This document shows positions 8,746 through 17,600 of a DNA stretch of 64,000 nucleotides, piece after piece. The stretch is from Chitinophaga sp. MM2321 (lineage in GTDB: Bacteria; Bacteroidota; Bacteroidia; Chitinophagales; Chitinophagaceae): NCBI RefSeq assembly GCF_964033635.1, contig NZ_OZ035533.1, positions 6,357,001 through 6,421,000 on the forward strand, written 5' to 3'. The position numbers and the translations under genes were made by a program. The notes beneath the pieces were generated by a model that made no database searches, was not told the DNA's origin, and saw nothing but the letters and a program-made list of their open reading frames with translations. Positions within the stretch are counted from its first letter, which is position 1. Every line of letters starts with the position of its first letter.

Positions 8746-9360
8746 TTATTCCTCTTCTTCTCTCAGTTCAAATACCGGGCAATCTACCCGTAGATCGGCC
8801 TGTTTCATAGGTAATTTGAACAGGGTGCAATAATGTCCTTTTTTCACGGTATAGTGTTGACAATTAAAGCACATGTGCTGTGTGGTGATGACCGCCTGCT
8901 GATTGAGCTGATAGATCAGCTGCATCAGCTGTTCCAATAGCGCCGCCTGTTCTTTGGCCGGCGCCATTTCCACTGTTTCCAGCAAAGGAAGGGCAAAGTG
9001 CTCCACCTTTTTGGCGACAGTGCGGCCTTCCTTTAAAAGTTGTAGGAAGTGACTGCGTGTGTCTTTGGTGCTTGGCTTTCTGACCAGGTACTGCTTCTGT
9101 TCAAGGGATTTAACGGCATCACTGATCGTAGCCTTCGTCATATTAAAATGTGACGCTAACGAGGTGACGGTCCGTTTTTCCTCCGGGTAATGAAGCAAAA
9201 AGGTAAGTACCTGGATCTGTATGGGACTCAAACCATACTGTGTAGCCTCCTGCCATAAGAGTACACGGAAGGCCTCCGAGAGGCGCTCTAGTGCTACAAC
9301 TACTTTGCTCGATGTATGTTCTGCCTGCTGAGCGGGGCTGAATGTGGAAACTTTCCCCAT
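8746..9360 (-). CDS. MarR family transcriptional regulator with C-terminal four-cysteine tail
   Basis: 204 residues. Residues about 20-130 form a MarR winged helix (SPIQIQVLTFLL, then the recognition region SHFNMTKATISDAVKSLEQ). After a helical segment comes a tail not part of classical MarR proteins, with Cys164, Cys167, Cys178 and Cys194 (CX2CX10CX15C). This could hold zinc or an iron-sulfur cluster and make the regulator redox- or metal-responsive; that is inference. The next gene upstream on the same strand encodes a protoglobin-like protein, 159 bases away. Confidence 0.85.
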   Translation of the reverse strand: MGKVSTFSPAQQAEHTSSKVVVALERLSEAFRVLLWQEATQYGLSPIQIQVLTFLLHYPEEKRTVTSLASHFNMTKATISDAVKSLEQKQYLVRKPSTKDTRSHFLQLLKEGRTVAKKVEHFALPLLETVEMAPAKEQAALLEQLMQLIYQLNQQAVITTQHMCFNCQHYTVKKGHYCTLFKLPMKQADLRVDCPVFELREEEE

Positions 9361-9519
9361 ATTTTTATGCTATCCTTAAAAGTTAGCCAGGCAAGGTACA
9401 ATATAAAAGCATCGCTGTAAATAACATCTTAGTGACATACTTTGTAAAATGGCAACTTATCATGGTGGCCAAAAACGTCTTTCAGTAGCGCCTTTTCGGT
9501 GAATGGTTACCTATTAAAA

Positions 9520-10092
9520 TTAGACAGATTGCTCCGGCGGATAAGTCCACAAAAGCAAGCTAAAGCTAACCGCTTTGTACCACGCCTGATGCATGCGTGC
9601 TGTTTCTGTAGTAGTATAACCGGCAGTATTCAGAAAATACCTGCCTGCCTCACTGATCGGAAAAATGAAAGTGGACATATACCGCAGGTAAATGGTTGAA
9701 AGTGGGGAAAGGTCGTCAATGGGAACATTCTTTGATTGCAACTGCGTGATAATCCTTTCTTCAAACTCGGACCAACGGCGGTTTTCAGGCCGCTCACACA
9801 ATTGGTTGATCCATCCCCGGAAATGAGGGCGAAGCGATTGCATGTAATCAGGATCGGTTGTACCGCTGCTGATAAAGTAATGAGCCAGGTAATTATTGGC
9901 CAGCAGCTGCTCATGCCATTTATCCAGTATCTCTTCTGCATGTGGTGCCAGTACTGCGCCGGCTTTGGTAAGATACTGCTCATCTTCATAGGTGAACAGC
10001 ATCATTCTTTTCAGTTTTACCAGGGTCAGTGCATCAATAGATGATCTCTTGGGATCAGGAATTACGGAAGCCCGCTGCGCCGCATTATTCAT
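9520..10092 (-). CDS. Protoglobin-like (globin-sensor fold) protein
   Basis: 190 residues, the length of single-domain protoglobins, with no added signalling domain. The fold pattern shows in HAEEILDKWHEQLLANNYLA, FRGWINQL and YLRYMSTFIFPI. Histidines are at 51, 60, 71, 90 and 168. None falls where I expect the proximal heme ligand (the region ERIITQLQSKN around residues 112-122), so heme binding is uncertain. It may sense or bind oxygen or nitric oxide. The neighbouring cysteine-tailed MarR regulator may be its functional partner. Confidence 0.8.
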   Translation of the reverse strand: MNNAAQRASVIPDPKRSSIDALTLVKLKRMMLFTYEDEQYLTKAGAVLAPHAEEILDKWHEQLLANNYLAHYFISSGTTDPDYMQSLRPHFRGWINQLCERPENRRWSEFEERIITQLQSKNVPIDDLSPLSTIYLRYMSTFIFPISEAGRYFLNTAGYTTTETARMHQAWYKAVSFSLLLWTYPPEQSV

Positions 10093-10133
10093 ATCTGCTT
10101 ATTTAGATTTTTATAGCGATCTGGTTGATATTA

Positions 10134-10141
10134 CAAATATA
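10134..10141 (-). promoter_or_regulatory. -7 element for the protoglobin-like gene
   Basis: On the minus strand this reads TATATTTG, a perfect TAnnTTTG box, about 42 bases before the start codon. No TTG is found at the usual -33 distance. Confidence 0.5.
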
Positions 10142-10224
10142 ATCAGGAAGCCTAACTAAAAGAAGGCCTTATAACGATTAACAAATACACGGAAACAATA
10201 TCGCATATGATAGTTTAAAATAAT

Positions 10225-10255
10225 TTGAGATTCTGATCCTAACAATTTAGCTTTG
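10225..10255 (+). promoter_or_regulatory. Promoter of the ClC channel gene
   Basis: TTG at 10225-10227, a 20-base spacer and TAGCTTTG at 10248-10255 match the Bacteroidota primary sigma promoter (TTG-N19-21-TAnnTTTG) at every position. The predicted transcription start is near 10262, leaving a leader of about 28 bases. Confidence 0.75.
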
Positions 10256-10289
10256 ACCGCTTGTTATCCATGCGCAATAATCATCCCAC

Positions 10290-11567
10290 ATGAAAAACAT
10301 TTTTTATCAGTTCAATAAAAACGGCCTGTCTGTTACCCCTGCCATTGTACCAATGCCGGAGAATTCAATAACCCTCCCTATTAGAAACGATTCTCAACGC
10401 ATAATGTACCTATCCCTACTGGCATTTTTTTTTGGTGCGGGAGTTGTAATCCTGGCAAAGTCCGTGTCATGGCTGATTAACGTATTTACACAATTTTTCT
10501 TCCTGGAGGGCACCGGAGATCCGGCAGCTCATCATTTAGGGGGGTGGGTGATCCTGGTGCCATTGGCCGGCGGGTTACTGGCTATCCTCCTGACCGGGCG
10601 CAACATTCCCTTGTTCAAAACGCTGGCGATGGCCATAGGCATCGGTACGGGTGCCCCGCTTGGTGTTGAAGGAGTGGTGATGCATGGTGGTGGGGCTTTG
10701 GTGGCTACAGGCAGCAGGTTTTTGCGTATTACAGCGGCGGAAGGTCATATACTGCTGGTCGCCGCCATAGGCAGTGGGATGTCATGGTACCTGGGCGCCC
10801 CTGTGGCGGCCATTTTCCTGGCACTGGAAGTACTCCTGCTGGAATGGTCTTTCCTGGCCATTTTACCGGTAGTAATGGGGGCAGCTACGGGCGGCCTCTT
10901 TCACTATTACCTGTTGGAAGGCAAACCGTTCTTCTCTATGGGTGCGGGACCAGCCAACAATGGTATGGCCATCGTGGCATATACGGTGGCTGGTCTGTTC
11001 ATTGGTTTATTATCGGTGCTGATCGTAAAACTATCCCGTAGATGGACCCGGTGGTTTGATAAGCTATCGCTGCGCAGCCGCTGGTGGCTGCTTCTGGGAG
11101 CGGCACTGGTGGGAGTGGCGGGTTATTGCGCACCGGAAACATTAGGTACGGGCGCACACTTCGGGAATGATCTGCTGCAGGCCCATGTTACGATACAGTT
11201 GTTGTTTATACTGGGCATCATAAAACTGCTTCCCTGGCTGTTTTATACGGCGGCTAATAAGAGCGGTACCGCTATTATGCCGTTGCTGATCATGGGCGGG
11301 GCTACCGGTTTGTTGCTGGCCCTCATTATCCAGTTGATCTTCCCGGCGGTGATTATCAACCCTGCCATGGCGGCGCTGATAGGTATGGGCGCCCTCTTTG
11401 CAGGCGTGTCCAGGGCTTTATTGACCGCTGTTATACTGATCGTGGAAATGACGCACGAAACAGCAGCTGTATTGCCGCTGGTTTGTACTTGCATGGTCTC
11501 TTATGGTATTTCTTTCTTCCTGATAAAAACAAAACGCAAGGCCGTTGAAGACCTTGCGCTTTGTTGA
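10290..11567 (+). CDS. ClC family chloride channel or transporter
   Basis: 425 residues, integral membrane. The gating-glutamate region reads GAPLGVEGVVMHGGG, corresponding to the family G(K/R)EGP with the glutamate kept. The internal-glutamate region is GAPVAAIFLALEVLLLEWSF. The usual GSGIP loop is altered to GRNIP. No CBS domains follow, so it resembles the short bacterial ClC forms. A 7-bp stem with CGCAAGG and CCTTGCG (11535-11558) lies in the last codons and may help terminate. The convergent SMR gene ends only five bases away. Confidence 0.88.
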   Translation: MKNIFYQFNKNGLSVTPAIVPMPENSITLPIRNDSQRIMYLSLLAFFFGAGVVILAKSVSWLINVFTQFFFLEGTGDPAAHHLGGWVILVPLAGGLLAILLTGRNIPLFKTLAMAIGIGTGAPLGVEGVVMHGGGALVATGSRFLRITAAEGHILLVAAIGSGMSWYLGAPVAAIFLALEVLLLEWSFLAILPVVMGAATGGLFHYYLLEGKPFFSMGAGPANNGMAIVAYTVAGLFIGLLSVLIVKLSRRWTRWFDKLSLRSRWWLLLGAALVGVAGYCAPETLGTGAHFGNDLLQAHVTIQLLFILGIIKLLPWLFYTAANKSGTAIMPLLIMGGATGLLLALIIQLIFPAVIINPAMAALIGMGALFAGVSRALLTAVILIVEMTHETAAVLPLVCTCMVSYGISFFLIKTKRKAVEDLALC

Positions 11568-11572
11568 AAATA

Positions 11573-11899
11573 TTACTCTCCGCCCGAAACAAATTTCAGT
11601 CCTACTATAGACCCTATCAGCATGATCAGGAAAAAGACCCGCCACATAGCTGCCGGTTCTTTAAAAAAGATCATACCTGCAATGGCTGTTCCTGCCGCAC
11701 CAATGCCCGTCCATACAGCATAGGAGGTACCTATGGGCAAGCCGCTGTTAATGGCTTTGTTCAGAAAGAAAAAGCTGAGTGAAATACATACAAAGAAGCT
11801 CACTGAAGGCCATAACTTTGAAAAGTTCTCAGAATATTTGAGTGAAATAGTAAAGCCTATTTCAAATAATCCGCCAATAAGCAGGAGTAACCAAGCCAT
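11573..11899 (-). CDS. sugE: SMR family exporter, Gdx/SugE type (probable guanidinium exporter)
   Basis: 108 residues with four helices. I chose the ATG at 11897-11899 because MAWLLLLIGGLFEIGF matches the family start. The open frame extends 63 codons further upstream but does not look coding. The membrane glutamate (Glu13) that binds the substrate cation is present. SYAVWTGIGAAGTAIAG and the GLKFVSG ending point to the Gdx/SugE branch, which exports guanidinium, rather than the EmrE polyaromatic-cation branch. I did not recognise a guanidine riboswitch in the 190 bases upstream. Confidence 0.87.
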   Translation of the reverse strand: MAWLLLLIGGLFEIGFTISLKYSENFSKLWPSVSFFVCISLSFFFLNKAINSGLPIGTSYAVWTGIGAAGTAIAGMIFFKEPAAMWRVFFLIMLIGSIVGLKFVSGGE

Positions 11900-12087
11900 G
11901 ATAACCAGATTTACAGATGATAAAAAAAAGAAGAAACTATTAAATGATTGAAGAGATGAGACACCCGCTCCCTGTGGATTACAGGCCGTAATTAAATACC
12001 GCGTAGGCGATTGATACGCCAAAGGATGTAGAACGCATGGGGCGAAGATAATAAAATTGTGGGAACCTGTACCGGAGCGGTGGCACA

Positions 12088-12996
12088 TTAATTTTTGGTG
12101 GCAACATAACGGTAAAGGTTGAACGTTTCAGATTGCAGCAGTGCCTGTATTTCCAGTTGCAGTTGTTTTTTGCTGACATCTTTCATGCGCCGGTATTGCA
12201 GGAGCTGATACGCTTTTTCGGCCAACAGCAAGGTATGTCGCTGCTGATGATGCAATACGCCCTGGTGGTGCCGGGTGATGGCTGCACTGATTTCGTTGAT
12301 GCCTTCCTGTTGGGTCGCCACTGATTTTATTACAGGGATCTCCCAGTCGTCATGATGCTTGCTGTGCGCCAGCAGCCGCAGGTTTTTTACAAATGCATCT
12401 GCACTATCCCTGTCTGATTTATTCACCACAAAAATGTCTGCAATCTCCATCAGTCCTGCTTTCATGGTTTGTATTTCATCACCGGCTTCGGGTACAACTA
12501 CCACCACGGTGGTATCTGCAATACCGGCAATCTCTACTTCGCTTTGCCCTACGCCTACTGTTTCAATAAAAAGATAATCGAAACCAGCTGCTTTGATAAG
12601 ATCACTTACTTCAATGATTTTTGGACTCAGGCCGCCCAGTGCTCCCCGGCTGGCCATAGACCGGATAAATACCAATGGATTGTTGAAATGTTGACTCATC
12701 CGGATTCTGTCGCCCAGCAACGCACCGAAATTAAAAGGGGATGAAGGATCTATAGCAATGATGGCTATACGTTTTTGCTGGTCCAGCAAATGTGTGATGA
12801 GGGCGTTGACAAGGGTGCTTTTACCTGCTCCCGGTGGACCGGTAATACCAACCACTTTGGTGTGATTGTTTACTGGCAATTGTTCCAGCAGCGTTGTATA
12901 ACCGGCAGCTTCATTTTCTACCAGTGAAATACAACGGGCCAGGGCTTTTATATCACCATGAATGAGCCCATTTATATATTGCTGGTACATGCACAA
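12088..12996 (-). CDS. meaB: Methylmalonyl-CoA mutase-associated GTPase MeaB
   Basis: 302 residues, a G3E-type P-loop GTPase. The Walker A motif GPPGAGKS lies at residues 53-60. IAIDPSSPF, the switch region ETVGVGQSEVEI and the base-specificity motif NKSD are all present. It protects and gates cofactor loading of adenosylcobalamin-dependent methylmalonyl-CoA mutase. The mutase genes are not in this window. Met1 or Met3 could be the start; both lie six to twelve bases from the downstream end of the glycosyltransferase gene, suggesting cotranscription. Confidence 0.93.
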   Translation of the reverse strand: MCMYQQYINGLIHGDIKALARCISLVENEAAGYTTLLEQLPVNNHTKVVGITGPPGAGKSTLVNALITHLLDQQKRIAIIAIDPSSPFNFGALLGDRIRMSQHFNNPLVFIRSMASRGALGGLSPKIIEVSDLIKAAGFDYLFIETVGVGQSEVEIAGIADTTVVVVVPEAGDEIQTMKAGLMEIADIFVVNKSDRDSADAFVKNLRLLAHSKHHDDWEIPVIKSVATQQEGINEISAAITRHHQGVLHHQQRHTLLLAEKAYQLLQYRRMKDVSKKQLQLEIQALLQSETFNLYRYVATKN

Positions 12997-13001
12997 ACGC
13001 T

Positions 13002-13820
13002 TTAGTTAATCAGGTATTCCAGGATGCCTTTATCTGCTTTTATTTTCTTGCTGCTCACGGCTGCTTTTACCAGGACACTGTTTTCCTGGTGCTTGCCCCT
13101 GGAGTTTTCATGATGATATAAATGAAAAGCAACGCCTCCCATTTTGATAAATTTTTTCCGGATGCCTGCATTGAGTAGTCTCACAGCGATATCATTATCT
13201 TCCATGCCCCAGCCGGTAAAGTTTTCATCATAACCATTTACGGTAATAAGATCTTTTTTCCAGAAAGACATATTACAACCTTTTACATAGTACTTGTACT
13301 TGCCGTTTACTTTATAGCGGGTAGACAAGTATTCGCTCAGTGAGGCGGAACGTAATGCGTTGAAAATGTGACTGAATGGAGCGGAACGATAGTTCACCGC
13401 TATTTTATGCCCCTGTAAAAGTTTATCGGTGATGTGGGCAGATAATAAAGCGCGGCTGCCGGTAATGAAGTAGCCTTCTTCGGCAAGCGCCATATGATCT
13501 TCAATAAAATGTTTATCGAGGATAAGATCCCCGTCAATTTGTATGATATAATCTGAGGTGGATTGTGCGATCCCTTTATTCCGGATCTGGGCCAGTCTGA
13601 ATCCTTTATCTTCCTGCCAGACATGAATAAGGGGTACCGGGAAATCTTTTTTTATAAGGTTGATTAACTCCCTGGTATCTTCCCTGGAGCCATCATCTGC
13701 AACGATCACCTCTGTGGGTAATACTGTTTGTGATCTTATACTATTAAGACATAAGGATAAGGCTGCCGGCCAATTATAAGTAGAAATCAACAATGATATT
13801 GTAGATGTGGTCGTTAGCAT
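13002..13820 (-). CDS. Family 2 glycosyltransferase with galactosyltransferase-like C-terminal part
   Basis: 272 residues, no membrane helices. The N-terminal half is a GT-A fold with the nucleotide-sugar region STYNWPAALSLCLNSI, VIVADDGSRE and the metal-binding DGD motif in IIQIDGDLIL. The C-terminal part carries GWGMEDNDIAVRLLNAGI, typical of GT27/GT7-type C-terminal domains that bind acceptor and metal. It probably acts in polysaccharide or lipopolysaccharide assembly, but the sugar is unknown. Confidence 0.85.
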   Translation of the reverse strand: MLTTTSTISLLISTYNWPAALSLCLNSIRSQTVLPTEVIVADDGSREDTRELINLIKKDFPVPLIHVWQEDKGFRLAQIRNKGIAQSTSDYIIQIDGDLILDKHFIEDHMALAEEGYFITGSRALLSAHITDKLLQGHKIAVNYRSAPFSHIFNALRSASLSEYLSTRYKVNGKYKYYVKGCNMSFWKKDLITVNGYDENFTGWGMEDNDIAVRLLNAGIRKKFIKMGGVAFHLYHHENSRGKHQENSVLVKAAVSSKKIKADKGILEYLIN

Positions 13821-13959
13821 GTTTGTGAGTAAGTAATAATGTTATCTATAAAGGTATTTCTTTTATTTAATATATAGACGATGCCGGCTCAATAAGCATA
13901 TTATCTATGCTACATCAGGCATGATTTTTTTAACTTTAGAACAAATACAATTCAGCAGG

Positions 13960-14595
13960 ATGACGAATTTTATCTCCATATTTCCCCTTGGCGTAGTGGT
14001 ATATCCGGGTGAACAATTGAATCTTCATGTGTTCGAGCCCCGGTATAAGCAACTGGCCGGAGAATGTATCGCTGAAAAGAAGCCTTTTGGTATTCCGGCT
14101 GTAATTGACAAAAAAATAATGGAATATGGTACACTTGTAGAGATAGAACAGGTAGATAAATTGTATGATAATGGGGAAATGGACATTATAACCCGTGGTA
14201 CTACTGTGTTTCGTACCCTGGAGCATATTCACACAATTCCCGATAAATTATATGCCGGCGCCATTGTAAATTATCCTGAAAATAAGGAGGGCGGAAATAG
14301 CCGGTTGCTGGAGGAGGTACTGCATGGTATCCGGGAGCTGCACGCCATTTTACAGGTACATAAAACGTTTAAGAAAGATGACGACCAGCTTACTTCTTAT
14401 GACATCGGACACCATGCAGGATTATCTATTCATGAAGAATATGAGTTGCTGCACCTGTTTTATGAAGTACAGCGACTGGAGTACCTGAAACGCCACCTGC
14501 ACAAGGTTATTCCCATGATGGCGGAAATGGAAAAGCTCAAAGAGCGCGTAAAGCTGAATGGGCATTTCAGGAATTTATCTGCTGATAATTTATAA
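13960..14595 (+). CDS. LON peptidase substrate-binding (N-terminal) domain protein
   Basis: 211 residues from ATG 13960; the earlier ATG at 13921 adds 13 unlikely residues. Residues 1-200 form a Lon N-terminal (PUA-like) domain beginning with the usual FPLGVVVYPGEQLNLHVFEPRYKQL. It has neither the AAA+ nor the Ser-Lys protease domain of Lon. Stand-alone Lon-N proteins are common and their role is not established; substrate recognition is suggested by the family. Confidence 0.85.
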   Translation: MTNFISIFPLGVVVYPGEQLNLHVFEPRYKQLAGECIAEKKPFGIPAVIDKKIMEYGTLVEIEQVDKLYDNGEMDIITRGTTVFRTLEHIHTIPDKLYAGAIVNYPENKEGGNSRLLEEVLHGIRELHAILQVHKTFKKDDDQLTSYDIGHHAGLSIHEEYELLHLFYEVQRLEYLKRHLHKVIPMMAEMEKLKERVKLNGHFRNLSADNL

Positions 14596-14764
14596 TTTTT
14601 AGGAAGATGATGATCTGGTAAGGATTTCAAGGCTAGATTAAGGGAACTTTAACGTGCTTTTAACAGGGCGGAATTTGGTTTTTTTTGCTTCCCGCCTTAA
14701 AAAGTAGATATTTGCAGACCCATATTTTCTCTGTATAAGGGTTTAACTCAATATCTGATACGAA

Positions 14765-16057
14765 ATGCATTGGACAAAAGTCAGTATTCTTTGCTTCCTG
14801 GTTGGATTGTTCCTGGTAGCAAATAATGCTATAGCACAGGACAACTCACCATATTCGCGTTACGGATTAGGCGATCTGAACAACAACCAGAATACGGTAA
14901 ACCGTGGTATGGGCGGTGTATCTCAGGCTTACGGTGATCCGCAATCCGTCAATTTTATTAATCCGGCCAGTTATACCAACCTGATGCTCACAACATTTGA
15001 TGTGGGTATAGAAGGCGGTTCCAGGTCTATTTCTGAGAATAATAACAAGTTCAATTCCGGATTTGGTACGCTCTCTTATATTCAGATAGGTATTCCCATC
15101 AGGAAAAAATGGGGACTGAACCTGGGTTTGCGCCCGGTTACCAGGGTATCTTATAATATCCAGCAATCTGAAGACCATAATTTCTTTGATACCCTGAAAC
15201 TGCCCATCACCAATAAGTATGAAGGCAGTGGCGGTCTCTATCAGCTGTATGCTGGTACGGGCGTAGGGATCGGGAATTTCAGCATCGGGGTCAATGTGGG
15301 CTATCTGTTTGGCAATATCGAGAATAACACCCGGGTGATCTATCCTACAAATGATATTTTCGCTTCCAGGCATATGTCGCGCATCAGCTATAACAGCTTC
15401 TTCTACAAGGTAGGGTTGCAGTATAAAGCCAAGCTTGCCAAAGATATGGACCTGACCCTGGGCGCCAGCGGAAGCTTAAAACAAAATATGAATGCACGTA
15501 GGGAAACCCTGAGTGAAACCCTCTTATACAATTCCTCCAGTAACGATTATACAAACCAGGATACTGTTTCTTATGCAAAAGGAGCAAAAGGCAAGGTGGT
15601 ATATCCGGAAGAGCTGGGCGCTGGTTTCATGATCCGTAAATTCGATAAATGGATGGTGGGCATGGATTTTAACAGCACACAATGGAGTAATTACACCAAT
15701 TACGGTGCAAAGGATTCTTTACAAAATGCCTGGAAAGTATCAATAGGCGGCCAGTTCGTTCCTAATGCCACCGCACTGAGCGGCTATTGGAACAGGGTGG
15801 CTTATCGCCTGGGTGCTTACTACGGACTGGATTACCTGAAGCTCAATGGCGAGGATATGCCATTGACAGGCTTTACCATAGGCGCCGGCCTGCCGGTTCG
15901 CCGTTTGCCCTACTCTAACCAGTACAGCATGGTCAACCTGGCCTTTGATGTGGCACACCGTGGTAACAACAAAACAGCCCTGAAAGAGAATATCTACCGC
16001 GTTTCACTGGGCTTTACGCTGAGTGACAGATGGTTTATCAAGAAGAAATACGATTAA
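14765..16057 (+). CDS. Outer membrane beta-barrel protein (OMPP1/FadL-like)
   Basis: 430 residues with a signal peptide (cleavage probably after NNAIAQ). The mature start, DNSPYSRYGLGDLNN, followed by GMGGVSQAYGDPQSVNFINPASY, is characteristic of a Bacteroidota barrel family related to FadL transporters. Alternating hydrophobic beta-strand patterning continues to the C-terminus. It lies 124 bases upstream of lptC, an arrangement that suggests a shared role in envelope biogenesis, but a transport substrate is not evident. Confidence 0.8.
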   Translation: MHWTKVSILCFLVGLFLVANNAIAQDNSPYSRYGLGDLNNNQNTVNRGMGGVSQAYGDPQSVNFINPASYTNLMLTTFDVGIEGGSRSISENNNKFNSGFGTLSYIQIGIPIRKKWGLNLGLRPVTRVSYNIQQSEDHNFFDTLKLPITNKYEGSGGLYQLYAGTGVGIGNFSIGVNVGYLFGNIENNTRVIYPTNDIFASRHMSRISYNSFFYKVGLQYKAKLAKDMDLTLGASGSLKQNMNARRETLSETLLYNSSSNDYTNQDTVSYAKGAKGKVVYPEELGAGFMIRKFDKWMVGMDFNSTQWSNYTNYGAKDSLQNAWKVSIGGQFVPNATALSGYWNRVAYRLGAYYGLDYLKLNGEDMPLTGFTIGAGLPVRRLPYSNQYSMVNLAFDVAHRGNNKTALKENIYRVSLGFTLSDRWFIKKKYD

Positions 16058-16083
16058 TATCATCAACATAATAAAGAACAGAG

Positions 16084-16116
16084 AAGTGGAATGCGCATTA
16101 AAAATGCATTCCACTT
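16084..16116 (+). terminator. Hairpin terminator after the barrel protein
   Basis: AAGTGGAATGC (16084-16094) pairs with GCATTCCACTT (16106-16116), with an 11-base loop and a T-rich tail. Confidence 0.7.
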
Positions 16117-16137
16117 TTCTGTTATAATACGCCATCG

Positions 16138-16145
16138 TATCTTTG
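16138..16145 (+). promoter_or_regulatory. -7 element upstream of lptC
   Basis: TATCTTTG matches TAnnTTTG exactly and lies 36 bases before the lptC start, just after the preceding terminator. A clear -33 TTG is lacking. Confidence 0.5.
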
Positions 16146-16181
16146 GAAATCTTTTAACTTATCTCCCCCGGAGCATAATCA

Positions 16182-16730
16182 ATGATAAGAAGAACACTTT
16201 TTTACATACTGATAGCTGCTGCCTTTGTTGGTTGTGAGAATGATATAGCGGCGGTCATGGAGTTTGACTCTAAAAAAGCCGCCGTTGAAAATGGTACGGG
16301 TATTACCACCATTTTCAGCCAGGGAGGAAAAGTAAATGCGAAGCTCACCGCCCCGGCTATGGAGCGTAGCCTCGACAAGCCTTCTTACGTGATGTTCAAG
16401 CAGGGATTGAAAGTATTCATGTATAATGATACACTGGGGCTGGAAAGTACCTTATCTGCCGATACAGGCAGGTACCTGGAAGATGAAGGTTATGTATACC
16501 TGAAGAAAAATGTGGTGGTCATCAACAAAAAAGGAGAAAAACTCAATACAGAAGAGTTGAACTGGGATCCTAAGAAGAAGATCTTCTATTCTACCAAAGA
16601 AGTGTTTATAAAAACGCCTACGGACTCCCTGCATGGCTGGGGCCTGGAAGCCAATGAAGACTTCAGCGAAAAGAAGATCATCAGCGTAAGCGGTCCTATT
16701 ACCGTACAGGACAGCCTTTCTACACAGTAA
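16182..16730 (+). CDS. lptC: LPS export protein LptC (lipoprotein form)
   Basis: 182 residues. A lipoprotein signal ends at Cys18 (AAAFVGC), so the protein is lipid-anchored rather than held by the transmembrane helix of E. coli LptC. The rest is beta-rich, matching the beta-jellyroll (OstA-like) fold used to pass lipopolysaccharide from the LptBFG transporter to LptA. The segment GRYLEDEGYVYLKKNVVVINKKGE is typical of LptC/OstA. Length is close to the family norm. Confidence 0.85.
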   Translation: MIRRTLFYILIAAAFVGCENDIAAVMEFDSKKAAVENGTGITTIFSQGGKVNAKLTAPAMERSLDKPSYVMFKQGLKVFMYNDTLGLESTLSADTGRYLEDEGYVYLKKNVVVINKKGEKLNTEELNWDPKKKIFYSTKEVFIKTPTDSLHGWGLEANEDFSEKKIISVSGPITVQDSLSTQ

Positions 16731-16754
16731 GATCAATTAACAGAAACGTATATA

Positions 16755-16789
16755 CGAAAGAACCCCACCTGTACGGTGGGGTTCTTTCG
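16755..16789 (+). terminator. Perfect 15-bp terminator hairpin after lptC
   Basis: CGAAAGAACCCCACC (16755-16769) pairs exactly with GGTGGGGTTCTTTCG (16775-16789), with a five-base loop. A T-rich stretch follows. Confidence 0.85.
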
Positions 16790-16989
16790 CTTTAACCTAT
16801 TTTTTAACCTAAAATTTGTAATATTAAAAACAATAATTATGCCAGTTTGCCGTGTTATATGCACATTTGCAATAGTTTATTTAGCTGGACAAGCGCACAG
16901 GTCATGTTATAGCGCCGCCCTTCAAAAAGTAGCCACCGGAGTTGTATTTGTGGCGACTGATTTTTATATTTAGTAAAACAGATAGGAAT

Positions 16990-17328
16990 ATGGAAACAAT
17001 TAACTGGCCGGATTTTGAAAAAGTAGAAATGAGAGCAGGCACTATTGTAGAAGTAAATGACTTTCCAAAAGCACGCAATCCCTCTTTTCAGCTGGTAATA
17101 GATTTTGGCCCCGAACTGGGCCTGAAAAAATCATCTGCGCAGATCACGCAGCTTTATGAAAAAGAGGCATTGATAGGCAGGCAGATTATTGCAGTTGTTA
17201 ACTTCCCCCCGAAGCAGATTGCTAATTTTATGTCAGAGTGCCTGGTACTGGGTGTTGTAGGGGAAAATAAGGAAGTTGTATTGCTGAAACCAGACCGAAT
17301 TGTGAAGGATGGACAACGTATAGCGTAA
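16990..17328 (+). CDS. csaA: tRNA-binding protein CsaA
   Basis: 112 residues, a single OB-fold tRNA-binding domain as in the C-terminal domain of methionyl-tRNA synthetase. Signatures are VEMRAGTIVEVNDFPKARNPSFQLVIDFG, QITQLY, VNFPPKQIANFMSECLVLG and the terminal KPDRIVKDGQRI. The ATG at 16990 follows ATAGGA and matches the family start; an open stretch upstream from 16942 is not part of the protein. CsaA has been tied to protein export and tRNA binding in B. subtilis. Confidence 0.92.
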   Translation: METINWPDFEKVEMRAGTIVEVNDFPKARNPSFQLVIDFGPELGLKKSSAQITQLYEKEALIGRQIIAVVNFPPKQIANFMSECLVLGVVGENKEVVLLKPDRIVKDGQRIA

Positions 17329-17537
17329 TAAAATTTAATTAATAAGCATTGCATCTTCGTTATCTATTTATTATCAATCTATTATACATATTTATTCAAC
17401 GTAATTCTATATAATTATAATATGATAATTTATTTAATATAATAACTTAGTTACCATAATCATGATTTCACGAACAATAATGCATCGTTCACGGAAATGA
17501 GAACAAGAACTAAAATCGGCGATATATCTTTGTTCTA

Positions 17538-17600
17538 GGTTTTTCATAGGATATGGTTAAAATTATTACAAGGGGGGTATTCTTACCACCCCTTTTTTTT
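17538..17600 (+). ncRNA. Putative small RNA, repeated element copy A
   Basis: The predicted transcript of about 63 nt starts at GG (17538). The conserved block GGTTTTTCATAGGATATGG (17538-17556) is followed by TTAAAATT. A hairpin at 17570-17594 has arms AAGGGGGGTA and TACCACCCCTT (one bulged A), loop TTCT and a run of eight T. Upstream, TATCTTTG (17525-17532) is a perfect -7 box five bases before the GG. ATCGTTCAC (17484-17492) lies 54 bases before it. The same arrangement recurs at three other sites. No known RNA family was recognised. Confidence 0.65.

Noticed and set aside
11900..12088. N-terminal extension of the SMR exporter and a guanidine riboswitch
   Set aside because: SMR proteins start at the membrane helix, and the upstream residues are not conserved-looking. 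I could not match the guanidine-I riboswitch core here.
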